A DNA stretch of 64,000 nt from JASBZA01 sp964392065 (GCA_964392065.1 CAYMOG010000005.1:1-64000), one strand, 5' to 3'; shown: positions 44,668 through 53,822, numbered from the stretch's first letter. The notes: generated by a model from the letters alone, not told the origin. Made by a program: numbers and translations.

Positions 44668-44821
44668 TAAATAATCTGACAAATACTAATACAGAGTAAC
44701 GCATTCCCATCTATCAAGGTTAAATGCTAAATTATAAACTTAGGTGCCAATAGTCCCCTTGCAATAAATCTTACAGTCTATTTCTGACCTATGTAAATTA
44801 CCAGAGATCCTATGATGAATA

Positions 44822-44876
44822 TGGCAGGAATTCGAGTTTGTATAAGAATCTCTTGAAACAAGATAAATTCCTGCCA
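44822..44876. repeat. Perfect 11-bp inverted repeat of the left-end repeat family
   Basis: TGGCAGGAATT and AATTCCTGCCA flank a 33-base loop with a small AAGA/TCTT hairpin. The first arm is identical to the start of the repeat units at 83 and 165. It lies 28 bases past the stop of the DUF5808 gene, without a T-run. Confidence 0.7.
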
Positions 44877-44904
44877 CTAGGTATCAAACTAAGTTTGCTT
44901 GGAC

Positions 44905-46284
44905 TCATTCCCAAGTTGATGACTGCATTGCTCCGGTCTCTAACCAATCTTCCAACGCTTGGTAAAATGTCCTAGTATCCTTCTCTTCACTCAGATTTAT
45001 GAGAATCCATTGACCAGTAGAAATTAATCTTATAGCGATATGCTCATCATTCGAATTGTAAGAATACAAACGACTTACACCATAACCTTCAATTCTGAAA
45101 ATGCCAAACGATTTTCCCTGACCACCATAGCCATTTAATCGAATCTTTTCAACTTGTTCCGTACGATAATCTAGTTCAGCGATATCTTCCCGGAGAATTT
45201 CGTAGCTATAAGGGCCTGCCTGAATATCAAGTTTATGGGCATCCAATTCAAAATGAAAACGCATACCCATTAAGTACAGAACAAATGCAAATATTCCAAT
45301 GAGTCCAGCGACCGTTAGACCAGCAACGATCTTGCCACCCTTAGACCCCAAGTTAAGCGTAGTCCCTAGACCACTAGGTTTTGGTACCATAATGCGCTTA
45401 TCTTCTTTATCATAATAGAAACCTGCTTTTATTCTATCTTGGGTATCACGAACATAAGTATATTCCAAATCGATCATTTCACTGTCGACCTTCGCAATAT
45501 TTTTTTGATCCCAGAATAGTATTAATATTAAAGTTATAAATAATACTAAAATCGTTAGAAACAGAGAAGGCATCGAAATTCTTGCTTGAAACATAACAAA
45601 CATTAGAATGAAGTTAAAGATAGATAACATGAAGGTTAAAGCGATGTAGGTTTTCCCACGAATGTTTTCCACGCGGTTTTCGTAGGACTTGCTCATTTCT
45701 AGGTCTTGGGCCAAAGCAACCGTCTGCCCATCTACTGCACGATTATACGATAGAGGTAGTATAAGAAGCGTAATAGGAATGAGTAATAGAACCAACCATG
45801 CGAGCCAATAAGTCATCCCTTTACTTAGTGGAATGATTGCACTTACGAGGCTTAAGCTCCAACCTAACCATACCCACAAGACGCTAGGTTTCGATTTCCC
45901 ACGGGATGCCGTTATTCTACTATCAACCACTCTATGTTTACGGTCTCCTGTCCAGCGCATTTTCGTCTTGAGATGTCTAATCTTCTGCTGTGCTATTAAC
46001 ATAAATCCCATTTGTATAATCAATGTAAATAACAAATACGCTAACCAATAAAAATCAAGAGATTGTTCTGGTATTAGAGGCATAAGAATATAGAATAAAA
46101 TAACTTGGAGTACAGAAATAAGGATGTGGACCCAACGTATTTTCTTCAATAACGTATTAAGAATATGAGATTTAGCATGTTGCGGGTGAAAACTAATGCC
46201 CAAAACTCGATAGTTCCGATAATAGTATTGAGAATGTATAACTATGGCTATAAAAATAAAAATACTAACGAAAAATAGACTCAT
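44905..46284 (-). CDS. DUF5808-containing membrane protein
   Basis: The 459-residue protein has about eight hydrophobic segments. Between the last two groups lies FYYDKEDKRIMVPKPSGLGTTLNLG in parts (YYDKEDKRIMVPKPSGLG), the DUF5808 signature. A C-terminal domain of about 110 residues outside the membrane resembles a PH-like beta domain (IRLNGYGGQGKSFGIFRIEG). Such genes often accompany GntR/YtrA regulators in Firmicutes, and one lies five bases upstream here. A role in envelope homeostasis is inferred only from that pairing. Confidence 0.78.
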   Translation of the reverse strand: MSLFFVSIFIFIAIVIHSQYYYRNYRVLGISFHPQHAKSHILNTLLKKIRWVHILISVLQVILFYILMPLIPEQSLDFYWLAYLLFTLIIQMGFMLIAQQKIRHLKTKMRWTGDRKHRVVDSRITASRGKSKPSVLWVWLGWSLSLVSAIIPLSKGMTYWLAWLVLLLIPITLLILPLSYNRAVDGQTVALAQDLEMSKSYENRVENIRGKTYIALTFMLSIFNFILMFVMFQARISMPSLFLTILVLFITLILILFWDQKNIAKVDSEMIDLEYTYVRDTQDRIKAGFYYDKEDKRIMVPKPSGLGTTLNLGSKGGKIVAGLTVAGLIGIFAFVLYLMGMRFHFELDAHKLDIQAGPYSYEILREDIAELDYRTEQVEKIRLNGYGGQGKSFGIFRIEGYGVSRLYSYNSNDEHIAIRLISTGQWILINLSEEKDTRTFYQALEDWLETGAMQSSTWE

Positions 46285-46289
46285 ATGTT

Positions 46290-46670
46290 TTATTCCTTTC
46301 TGTGTTGATCAAGAGAATCTAAAATCAAGTTAACGGACTGTTTGAATTGTTCTTTATCTTCCGCAGCTAAATAGCCTTTGGCTAATAAAACTTCTAGCTG
46401 GGTTCTATCACTTATGTCCAGATGAATGTCTAATACATCTCTTACCTTGGTCCCGTCTCGCCTATTACTTGTGAGGTACCCATCATTTTTTAAGACTTGG
46501 TATGCTTTACTTACAGTCATAGGATTTATTCCTAAGTCAGCACTTAGCTGTCTTACAGTGGGCAGAATCTCGCCTGATTTAAGAGAACCATTCCCTATTG
46601 CTATAATAATCTGTTCTTGTAATTGTAGATAAATTGGAATATCACTATCCATATCAAGACTTAGAATCAT
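46290..46670 (-). CDS. GntR-family regulator, YtrA type
   Basis: A 126-residue regulator with a winged helix-turn-helix (PIYLQLQEQIIIAI ... LPTVRQLSADLGINPMTVSKAYQ) and a short C-terminal dimerisation helix, as in the YtrA subfamily, which lacks a large ligand domain. ATG 46670 follows AAGGAGGT; the longer frame is not supported. It probably represses its own operon with the DUF5808 gene; a symmetrical site lies 22 bases upstream. Confidence 0.9.
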   Translation of the reverse strand: MILSLDMDSDIPIYLQLQEQIIIAIGNGSLKSGEILPTVRQLSADLGINPMTVSKAYQVLKNDGYLTSNRRDGTKVRDVLDIHLDISDRTQLEVLLAKGYLAAEDKEQFKQSVNLILDSLDQHRKE

Positions 46671-46691
46671 GGTAACCTCCTTTAGTATTAC

Positions 46692-46714
46692 TTGTATCAC
46701 TTACTATAATACAA
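46692..46714. promoter_or_regulatory. Putative operator of the GntR regulator
   Basis: TTGTAT-N11-ATACAA is a perfect inverted repeat overlapping the likely promoter of the GntR gene. Its symmetry and position fit autoregulation. Confidence 0.55.
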
Positions 46715-46721
46715 TAAAAAT

Positions 46722-46751
46722 AAGAAAAAGGGAAGTACTTAGAGACTTCCC
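46722..46751 (-). terminator. Terminator of pfkA
   Basis: GGGAAGT and ACTTCCC pair perfectly; on the minus strand TTTTTCTTATTTTT follows. It lies just past the pfkA stop and upstream of the GntR promoter. Confidence 0.9.
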
Positions 46752-46759
46752 TGAAAATT

Positions 46760-47854
46760 TTATTGCTCTACATTCACTTCATCACCGAAATAAATGCCTA
46801 ACTTCCTAGCTTCAGAAACAACTTCAGAATCTAGCGGCACTTCCTTCAATTTGCCAGCTACATCTTCTAGAGGGATACCAACCATCTCATTATTGACTAA
46901 GCCCACCATCTTACCAAAGTCTCCATCCATGATGAGTTCTGCTCCTTTAACTCCACAACGCGTCGCGAACACTCTATCATATGCTCCTGGAGAACCACCT
47001 CTTTGGTAATGGCCTGGAACCGTCACTCTGACTTCTTGGGCCAAACGATCATTTAAATCTTGTGCAAGTTTATATGAAACAGATGGATAAGGTAAATCTT
47101 CAAGATAATTTTTGAATTTCTTCTTGGACATGGCGGCTTCTTCTTGACTCTTGGCACCTTCTGCCATAGCAATTATAGAGAAACGTTTGCCCTCATCTGC
47201 CCTCTTCTCTAGTGCTCTACCAATTGATTCAAGATTATATGGGATTTCTGGTAGAAGAATAATATCTGCACCACCAGCGATTCCAGCATATAGAGTTAGC
47301 CAACCAACCTTGTGACCCATAAGTTCAATTACAAATACTCTACCGTGAGAAGTTGCCGTTGTATGGATACCATCAATAACATCGGTAGCTATATTTACAG
47401 CACTTTGGAAACCAAATGTCATTTCTGTTCCCCATAAATCATTATCTATGGTCTTAGGTAGAGTTATGACATTTAAACCTTCTTGTGACAAGGCATAGGC
47501 GCTCTTATGGCTTCCATTCCCACCCAATACAACCAATGCATCTAATCTCTGGGTCTTATAATTTCTAACCATTGCTTCTAATCGAGTCTCATCGAAATGG
47601 GTATCAGCCGCCTTATCCATTTCTTTAAATGCCTGTCTTGAGGTTCCTAAAATAGTTCCTCCCAAAGTTAGAATTCCAGAAAACTCCTTGGATTCCATGA
47701 TACGATAGTCACCATGAATTAATCCTTTATAACCATCAATATATCCGATAATTTCCACATCTGGTACATTCTCAAATAACGTTTTCGCTACACCACGAAG
47801 AGCCGCATTTAAACCTTGGCAATCGCCACCAGATGTCAATAAACCAACACGCAT
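46760..47854 (-). CDS. pfkA: 6-phosphofructokinase
   Basis: The enzyme phosphorylates fructose 6-phosphate, committing it to glycolysis. The 364-residue sequence begins VGLLTSGGDCQGLNAALRG. The substrate loop is LPKTIDNDLWGT and the sugar site includes ELMGHKVGWLT and PGHYQRGGSPGAYDR. The phosphoryl-donor loop reads GGNGSHKS: Gly after Asn suggests ATP rather than pyrophosphate, while the Lys in PKTIDND is shared with pyrophosphate-dependent and mixed-group enzymes. The donor is therefore probably ATP but not certain. AGGAGG precedes the ATG; it is a single-gene unit with its own terminator. Confidence 0.95.
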   Translation of the reverse strand: MRVGLLTSGGDCQGLNAALRGVAKTLFENVPDVEIIGYIDGYKGLIHGDYRIMESKEFSGILTLGGTILGTSRQAFKEMDKAADTHFDETRLEAMVRNYKTQRLDALVVLGGNGSHKSAYALSQEGLNVITLPKTIDNDLWGTEMTFGFQSAVNIATDVIDGIHTTATSHGRVFVIELMGHKVGWLTLYAGIAGGADIILLPEIPYNLESIGRALEKRADEGKRFSIIAMAEGAKSQEEAAMSKKKFKNYLEDLPYPSVSYKLAQDLNDRLAQEVRVTVPGHYQRGGSPGAYDRVFATRCGVKGAELIMDGDFGKMVGLVNNEMVGIPLEDVAGKLKEVPLDSEVVSEARKLGIYFGDEVNVEQ

Positions 47855-47934
47855 GTATTTTGTCCTCCTAGATTTAATAGTAATTTAATTAAAACGTACT
47901 TTACCTGTAATGTAAACAAAATTTAAGACAAAGA

Positions 47935-47977
47935 GTAAAAAAGCCCATTACGATCGCAATCCGCGAAGGTAATGGGC
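47935..47977 (-). terminator. Terminator of the hrcA-dnaK operon
   Basis: GCCCATTAC pairs perfectly with GTAATGGGC, with an inner CGC/GCG; TTTTTTACTCTTTG follows on the minus strand. It lies 24 bases past the prmA stop. Confidence 0.9.
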
Positions 47978-48000
47978 GTATTCTAATTAATTATAGAGAA

Positions 48001-49029
48001 TCATTTCGTAAAAATTACAGCATACCAATCGTTTTTTTCTTCTTGTGCAAATACATGATAACCTGCTTTTCTAAACGCTTTTAATACCTGATCAAGTTTT
48101 GTATTGATGATCCCCGAACAAATCAATAATCCTAAATCGGATAAATAATCTTTGAAATCCGGAGCTAAATTGATAAGGACTTCAGCAATTAAATTTGCAA
48201 CAATAATGTCATAGGGACCTTCGCTATCTCTGAGCTCTCCTACCTGGCAGACGACTTTATCTTCGACACCATTTTGTAAAACGTTTGCCTTCGCCACTTC
48301 CACACTATGAGCAGAGATGTCTATAGCACGAACATAACGCGCTCCTAATTTCGCTGCTGCAATGGCTAGAATACCTGATCCTGTCCCTAAATCTAATACT
48401 TTTGCAGATGGTGCTAAGTAGAGATCCAAAAACTCTGCACAAAGCTGTGTAGTTTCGTGACTACCTGTTCCAAAGGCTGAGCCTGGATCTAGGCGAATAG
48501 TCTTAGTTCCAGGTGGATTACGAAACTCTTCCCAAGTCGGTACAACAAATAGATGCTTTGAGAAATGCATGGGACGATAGTTCTCTTTCCACTTCTCCCG
48601 CCAAGATAATTCATCTACTTCTTCATAGGTAAGCGTTCTAGGTGCCGTTTCAAGAAACTGGGAAATAAAATCCAGCTCATCATGCAAAACGCTCATAAAT
48701 TCATCTAAACTAATACGGTCTTGTGGATAAGAACCTTCTGCATAGAGTTTTTCTGTATCGACATTACTAAAGGCTCCAACACCCTCAAGTTTATGATAAG
48801 CGACACCATCTGGAAACACGGGATAGTATGCACGAATCCTCGTATAGTCCGGAAGATCCTCACCAAAACTCGGATCAATATGGGCTGTATCGTCATCAGA
48901 ATCTAATAAGGATTGAAACTCCAGTGGATCTTCTGTAGCTATGCCCGCTGCTCCCAGCTGCGCTAAGCGTTCTGCAATCACTTCCGCTGCTTCTGACGAT
49001 GTCTTAATTGTGAATTCAACCCACTGCAT
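48001..49029 (-). CDS. prmA: Ribosomal protein L11 methyltransferase
   Basis: PrmA trimethylates ribosomal protein L11. The N-terminal 130 residues are the substrate-recognition domain (WVEFTIKTSSEAAEVIAERL); the C-terminal Rossmann methyltransferase has RLDPGSAFGTGSHETTQLC in parts, VLDLGTGSGILAIAA for AdoMet and IVANLIAEVL. The length of 342 is slightly above the usual 310. ATG 49029 is preferred because AAGGTGG precedes it. It is the last gene of the heat-shock operon, a conserved Firmicutes arrangement. Confidence 0.95.
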   Translation of the reverse strand: MQWVEFTIKTSSEAAEVIAERLAQLGAAGIATEDPLEFQSLLDSDDDTAHIDPSFGEDLPDYTRIRAYYPVFPDGVAYHKLEGVGAFSNVDTEKLYAEGSYPQDRISLDEFMSVLHDELDFISQFLETAPRTLTYEEVDELSWREKWKENYRPMHFSKHLFVVPTWEEFRNPPGTKTIRLDPGSAFGTGSHETTQLCAEFLDLYLAPSAKVLDLGTGSGILAIAAAKLGARYVRAIDISAHSVEVAKANVLQNGVEDKVVCQVGELRDSEGPYDIIVANLIAEVLINLAPDFKDYLSDLGLLICSGIINTKLDQVLKAFRKAGYHVFAQEEKNDWYAVIFTK

Positions 49030-49039
49030 GATAACCACC

Positions 49040-50170
49040 TTACGTAAATAAATTCTTTATTTTTTGGAAAAAGCCTTCCTGCTTCTGATAATTTTTCGCA
49101 CTTAGGCTCTTATCAAGATCCTGAATGGCTCTCTTCTGTTCGTCACTGAGCTTTCTTGGCACTTCCAAATCTATTGTAGCAAAGGCATCCCCTCTCATGT
49201 TGTTACGGTTAATATAAGGAACACCTTTTCCCTTCAAAGTAATCACATCATTAGGTTGGCTACCTTCTTTTAGTGTATATTCTACATTTCCATCCACGGT
49301 AGGAATCTGTATAACACCACCCAAGGCGGCTTGTGCAAAAGTAACAGGTACCGTCACAAAAGTATTATTACCTTCACGTCTTAATACTTCGTGGGGTCTC
49401 ACGGATATTTCCACATAAATATTCCCTTTAGGCCCACCATTTACTCCAGGTTCACCTTGTCCACGAATAGTAAGAGCTTCACCCTGATTAATACCTGCAG
49501 GAATCGTAATATCTAAACTCTTTTTCTTGCGCTCCCTACCTCTTCCATTACATGTTGGACAGGCTTCTTCAATAATCTTCCCAGCACCAGAACATTCAGG
49601 ACAAGTACTCTGACTCATCATCGTTCCGAATATCGTTTGCTGTTGCGTTTGGACATGGCCTGTACCATTACAACGGCCACAGGTTTTCACCTCGGTTCCA
49701 GGTTTTGCACCATTACCATCACAAGTACTACAAGTATCATCTAATTGTACTTCTATTGTTTTCGTTGTACCGAATACCGCTTCCATAAAATCTAGAGTCA
49801 AACGATAAGCAATGTCTCGGCCACGCATAGGGCGATTCGAGCGACCTCTCGTGCCACCGAAACCACCAAAACCGAATAAGTCTCCGAAAATATCGCCTAA
49901 ATCTTCGAACCCACCGAAACCCGAAGTATCGAAACCTTGTCCTCCTACACCACTATGGCCAAATTGGTCATAGCGCTGACGTTGCTCAGGATCTGATAGT
50001 ACGGCGTAGGCTTCGTTCGCTTCTTTGAACTTAGCTTCTGCTTCTTTATCATCTGGATTTAGATCGGGGTGATATTTCTTCGCTTGAATGCGATAGGCCT
50101 TCTTCAACTCTGCTTCCGTAGCGCCCTTAGAAACACCTAAAACCTCATAATAATCTCTCTTGCTTGCCAT
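49040..50170 (-). CDS. dnaJ: Chaperone DnaJ
   Basis: DnaJ delivers substrates to DnaK and stimulates its ATPase. The J-domain (1-70) has HPD in KKYHPDLNPDD. A Gly/Phe-rich region (about 75-115) follows. Four CxxCxGxG zinc repeats are present (CSTCDGNG, CGRCNGTG, CPECSGAG, CPTCNGRG), then the substrate-binding C-terminal beta domains. It is complete at 376 residues. It is separated from dnaK by 105 bases containing a large hairpin. Confidence 0.98.
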   Translation of the reverse strand: MASKRDYYEVLGVSKGATEAELKKAYRIQAKKYHPDLNPDDKEAEAKFKEANEAYAVLSDPEQRQRYDQFGHSGVGGQGFDTSGFGGFEDLGDIFGDLFGFGGFGGTRGRSNRPMRGRDIAYRLTLDFMEAVFGTTKTIEVQLDDTCSTCDGNGAKPGTEVKTCGRCNGTGHVQTQQQTIFGTMMSQSTCPECSGAGKIIEEACPTCNGRGRERKKKSLDITIPAGINQGEALTIRGQGEPGVNGGPKGNIYVEISVRPHEVLRREGNNTFVTVPVTFAQAALGGVIQIPTVDGNVEYTLKEGSQPNDVITLKGKGVPYINRNNMRGDAFATIDLEVPRKLSDEQKRAIQDLDKSLSAKNYQKQEGFFQKIKNLFT

Positions 50171-50199
50171 TGGTTCCTCCGACTGTTGGACTTTTTATA

Positions 50200-50273
50200 C
50201 GTTAGAATCCGGCGCTAGGACAATATTCCTACCGCCGGACTCCGATTCTAAACTTAAAGTGTATATTCTAACG
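50200..50273 (-). other. Competing hairpins in the dnaK-dnaJ intergenic RNA
   Basis: In the minus-strand transcript, TTAGAATC pairs with GATTCTAA around an inner hairpin CCGGCG-G-TAGGA / TCCTA-G-CGCCGG with a six-base loop. A second copy, CGTTAGAAT, lies just after the dnaK stop and is perfectly complementary to ATTCTAACG at the 3' side (plus-strand 50200-50208 and 50265-50273). The two pairings exclude each other. No T-run follows. Confidence 0.65.
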
Positions 50274-50275
50274 GA

Positions 50276-52096
50276 TTACTCATTCTCTGTATAGTCCGCA
50301 TCGTAGGTTCCGCCAGTGCCTTGATCGTCTGCATCGGAATCAGGTGCTTGACCATCTTGTGGGCCAGCTTGTTGGTAGAGTTTCTGGCTTACACCCATTA
50401 ATACTTGTTGTAAATTATCGCTCTCTGCTTTCATATCTTCCGTATTCTCAGAAGCTATAGCGGTTTTAAGCTTATCAATTGCAGCTTGAACGCTATCCTT
50501 ATCTTCTTGTGGAAGTTTATCGCCATTTTCAGTTAAGAACTTCTCTGCTTGATACGCAGAAGAATCGGCGTTGTTCTTGGTTTCCACTTCTTCTTTTCGC
50601 TTCTTATCTTCTTCTGCAAATTGTTCCGCTTCTTTTACGGCCTTATCTATTTCATCATCGGACAAATTGGTACTTGCTGTAATAGTAATATCCGTTTCTT
50701 TACCCGTTCCCTTATCTTTAGCCGAAACATTAACAATACCATTGGCATCGATATCGAAAGTAACTTCGATTTGTGGGATACCACGAGGAGCTGGTGCGAT
50801 TCCATCTAGAATGAAATTACCTAACTGTTTATTATCCTTAGCAAATTCGCGTTCACCTTGAAGTACGTTAACATCTACTTGTGTCTGACCATCCGCAGCT
50901 GTAGAGAATACCATGCTCTTCTTCGTTGGAATCGTAGTATTACGCTCAATAATTCTAGTGAACACACCACCCATAGTTTCAATACCTAGAGATAGTGGTG
51001 TTACGTCTAATAGAAGTAAATCTTTTACATCACCAGTAAGCACGCCAGCTTGGATAGCTGCACCAATGGCAACACATTCATCTGGGTTTATACCCTTGAA
51101 TGGATCTTTGTTAAATACTTTTCTAACGGATTCTTGTACAGCAGGAATTCTAGTAGAACCCCCTACAAGTAAAATCTTGTCTACTTCAGCTGGATCTAGA
51201 CCAGCATCTTTTAGAGCTTGTTTCAACGGACCTTCTGATGCACGTACTAATTCTGCAGTTAACTCTTCAAACTTAGCTCTTGATAATGTCATATCTAAGT
51301 GTTTAGTACCATTAGCATCCGCTGTAATGTAAGGCAAGTTAATGTTTGTAGTAGTAACACCCGAAAGCTCGATTTTAGCTTTTTCTGCAGCATCATTTAA
51401 ACGTTGAAGAGCCATCTTATCTTTTGTTAAATCAATGCCTTCGCTCTTCTTAAACTCCGAAACCATCCAATCGACAATTTTCTGGTCGAAGTCGTCACCA
51501 CCTAGACGATTATTACCTGCAGTTGCAAGAACTTCGAATACGCCATCACCAATTTCTAATATAGAAACGTCAAAGGTACCACCACCTAGGTCAAATACAA
51601 GAATCTTCTGATCCGATTCTTTATCTAAACCATAGGCCAAAGCCGCTGCTGTTGGTTCATTAATAATACGCAATACATCTAGACCAGCAATTCTACCGGC
51701 ATCCTTCGTAGCTTGTCTCTGAGAGTCACTGAAGTAAGCAGGTACCGTAATAACGGCTTGACTTACTTTTTCACCTAAATACTCTTCTGCATCAGACTTT
51801 AATTTTTGTAAAATCATAGCTGAAATCTCTTGTGGAGTATATTCTTTATCTTCAATATTTACTTTAAAATTACTACCCATTTCACGTTTAATAGACTGGA
51901 TCGTACGGTCTGGATTGGTCACTGCCTGACGCTTGGCAACCTGTCCTACTAAGCGCTCACCATTCTTATTAAATGCAACCACAGATGGTGTCGTTCTCGC
52001 ACCTTCTGGATTTGGGATAACCGTTGGTTCGCCACCTTCCATAACTGCTATAACTGAGTTTGTTGTTCCTAAGTCAATTCCAATAACTTTTGCCAT
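50276..52096 (-). CDS. dnaK: Chaperone DnaK (Hsp70)
   Basis: DnaK binds unfolded segments in an ATP-driven cycle. The protein of 606 residues starts IGIDLGTTNSVIAVMEGG. Other signatures are VFDLGGGTFDVSIL and VGGSTRIPAVQ in the ATPase domain, the interdomain linker DVKDLLLLDVTPLSLG, the substrate-binding domain, a helical lid, and an acidic Gly-containing tail ending DADYTENE. GGAGG precedes the ATG. It lies 43 bases after grpE in the CIRCE-controlled operon. Confidence 0.99.
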   Translation of the reverse strand: MAKVIGIDLGTTNSVIAVMEGGEPTVIPNPEGARTTPSVVAFNKNGERLVGQVAKRQAVTNPDRTIQSIKREMGSNFKVNIEDKEYTPQEISAMILQKLKSDAEEYLGEKVSQAVITVPAYFSDSQRQATKDAGRIAGLDVLRIINEPTAAALAYGLDKESDQKILVFDLGGGTFDVSILEIGDGVFEVLATAGNNRLGGDDFDQKIVDWMVSEFKKSEGIDLTKDKMALQRLNDAAEKAKIELSGVTTTNINLPYITADANGTKHLDMTLSRAKFEELTAELVRASEGPLKQALKDAGLDPAEVDKILLVGGSTRIPAVQESVRKVFNKDPFKGINPDECVAIGAAIQAGVLTGDVKDLLLLDVTPLSLGIETMGGVFTRIIERNTTIPTKKSMVFSTAADGQTQVDVNVLQGEREFAKDNKQLGNFILDGIAPAPRGIPQIEVTFDIDANGIVNVSAKDKGTGKETDITITASTNLSDDEIDKAVKEAEQFAEEDKKRKEEVETKNNADSSAYQAEKFLTENGDKLPQEDKDSVQAAIDKLKTAIASENTEDMKAESDNLQQVLMGVSQKLYQQAGPQDGQAPDSDADDQGTGGTYDADYTENE

Positions 52097-52139
52097 ATAA
52101 TTATTTCCTCCAAATTTGTTTTTAAAATATTCTTCCTTG

Positions 52140-52712
52140 TTAATTTGCTACTTTGACTACAGCATGTCGGATTACTCTATCCTTATAGATATAGCCTTTA
52201 GCAAATACTTCTACTACCGTTTCTTCATTATGTTCATCACTATTCACCCGCATCACCGCTTCATGAAGTTCAGGATTGAAGGGCTTGTTTAGACAATCTA
52301 TTTCTTCAATACCTAACTTCACCATAGCTTCTTCTGCTTGCTTCCTAATGAGATCAATTCCATCAGCCACACTCGTAATGGCATCCATGTCCGATTGTTC
52401 ATTTAATGTATCGGCTGCACTCGCTGCTCGGTCTAAGTTATCTAGAATAGGCAACCATTTTTCACTGACATCCACAACGGAGTCTCCATAGAGCTTATCC
52501 TTCTCTTTTTGCGAACGACGTTTGAAGTTATCGTATTCTGCCATCAAACGCAGTCTACTTTCCTTCAAACTCTCGATTTCAGCCAAAGCTTCCTCTAGAG
52601 ATGCTTCCAAAGGATTTTTATCCTTTTCTTCTACTTCTTCGTGGACTAAATCATGTTCCAGATTTTCTTCGAGGATTTCTTCTTTTTCGCGTTTCTTCCC
52701 TCTCTTACTCAT
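52140..52712 (-). CDS. grpE: Nucleotide exchange factor GrpE
   Basis: GrpE releases ADP from DnaK. The 190-residue protein has an acidic, charged N-terminus (1-35), a long helix (about 35-95 with RLMAEYDNFKRRSQKEKDKL), and a C-terminal beta domain with FNPELHEAVMRV and VVEVFAKGYIYKDRVIRHAVVKV, the family signature. Its start overlaps the hrcA stop in ATGA. Confidence 0.97.
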   Translation of the reverse strand: MSKRGKKREKEEILEENLEHDLVHEEVEEKDKNPLEASLEEALAEIESLKESRLRLMAEYDNFKRRSQKEKDKLYGDSVVDVSEKWLPILDNLDRAASAADTLNEQSDMDAITSVADGIDLIRKQAEEAMVKLGIEEIDCLNKPFNPELHEAVMRVNSDEHNEETVVEVFAKGYIYKDRVIRHAVVKVAN

Positions 52713-53767
52713 TCTATAATCTCCATTCCTTGTTTCTCATCTTTATTAAAATAATCGCCTACCGTTTCCTTGATAAAACTTATTCTCGGAATAACCCGCT
52801 CATAGTCCATACGTTTCGGTCCTATAATGCCTATTCTTCCTATTAGTCTATCTCCCAGTTGGTAGGAGCTGGTAATTAGACTACAAGCTTCTAAACCATC
52901 TAACTTAATTTCTTGCCCTATTCGAATCATGAAAGGATTTTCACTCTCATTAAGTTCATGTAGATAACCAGTAATTAAACCATCTGTATGTAGAGCATTG
53001 TAAACTCTATGGGCATTATCCGTATCTTGAAACTCTGGGTGAACGAATAATCGTTGCACACCATCTAAATAAACATCGAGCCGTTCACTCTGTTTAATAG
53101 TGATATAGGCTTCGTATAGCAATTGATTTAAGATAGATTCAGGGAGTTCCACTCCTTCAGCAGCGGACTCAACAGTCATAAGCGTTAAATCCTTAATCGG
53201 AACTGTACTGAGTTGTTCTTCTAGTGCATTAGAAACTTTTAATAGGTCTTCTTGCGTCAAATATTCATGGGCACGGAATACTCTATCCTTTACAATACCT
53301 GCAGATAACACTAATACGATTAGAACCCTACCACTCTCCACTTGTAAGAGTTTCAATTGGGAAATGAAACTTTCTTTTTCTGAAGGCGTGAGCGTAACGG
53401 AGGTATATCCAGTGCTTTCTGATAAGAGACTAGTGGCTTTCTGTAAGAGTTCTGTGATTTCATAAATATCTCTATGTAGTTGCCCTTTAAGTTCCAGTTT
53501 CTCTTGTAGCATGAGCTCTCTAGGAGTCATCAAGCGTTCCACATATTCCCTGTAGGCTTTATCCGTAGGTACTCTCCCTGCTGAAGTGTGGGGCTGAATA
53601 AGATAGCCTTTAGCTTCTAATTCTGCAAGCTCATTACGGATTGTGGCAGAACTAATACGTGTCTCAGATTGTTCTGCTATAGATTTGGAGCCAACAGGCT
53701 CTGCTGTACTAACATAGGTATCAATTACGGTTTTCAATACCCAACTCTGACGTTCTGGTAAATGCAT
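52709..53767 (-). CDS. hrcA: Heat-inducible repressor HrcA
   Basis: HrcA represses class I heat-shock genes by binding CIRCE. The N-terminal winged helix has RISSATIRNELAELEAKGYL and PHTSAGRVPTDKAYREYV, both diagnostic. The C-terminal GAF-like and dimerisation regions complete the 352 residues. AAAGGAG precedes adjacent GTG and ATG codons (53770, 53767); ATG is preferred. It is the first gene of the operon and so autoregulated. Confidence 0.97.
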   Translation of the reverse strand: MHLPERQSWVLKTVIDTYVSTAEPVGSKSIAEQSETRISSATIRNELAELEAKGYLIQPHTSAGRVPTDKAYREYVERLMTPRELMLQEKLELKGQLHRDIYEITELLQKATSLLSESTGYTSVTLTPSEKESFISQLKLLQVESGRVLIVLVLSAGIVKDRVFRAHEYLTQEDLLKVSNALEEQLSTVPIKDLTLMTVESAAEGVELPESILNQLLYEAYITIKQSERLDVYLDGVQRLFVHPEFQDTDNAHRVYNALHTDGLITGYLHELNESENPFMIRIGQEIKLDGLEACSLITSSYQLGDRLIGRIGIIGPKRMDYERVIPRISFIKETVGDYFNKDEKQGMEIIE

Positions 53768-53791
53768 CACTTGTTACTCCTTTGTTTAAAA

Positions 53792-53818
53792 TTAGCACTC
53801 AATATTCCCGAGTGCTAA
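53792..53818. promoter_or_regulatory. CIRCE operator
   Basis: TTAGCACTC-N9-GAGTGCTAA is a perfect match to the consensus. It lies between the promoter and hrcA, so HrcA should repress the whole operon. Confidence 0.98.
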
Positions 53819-53822
53819 AAGC

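Noticed and set aside
50913..51332. 139-codon plus-strand ORF
   Set aside because: It is a shadow of the conserved dnaK coding sequence.
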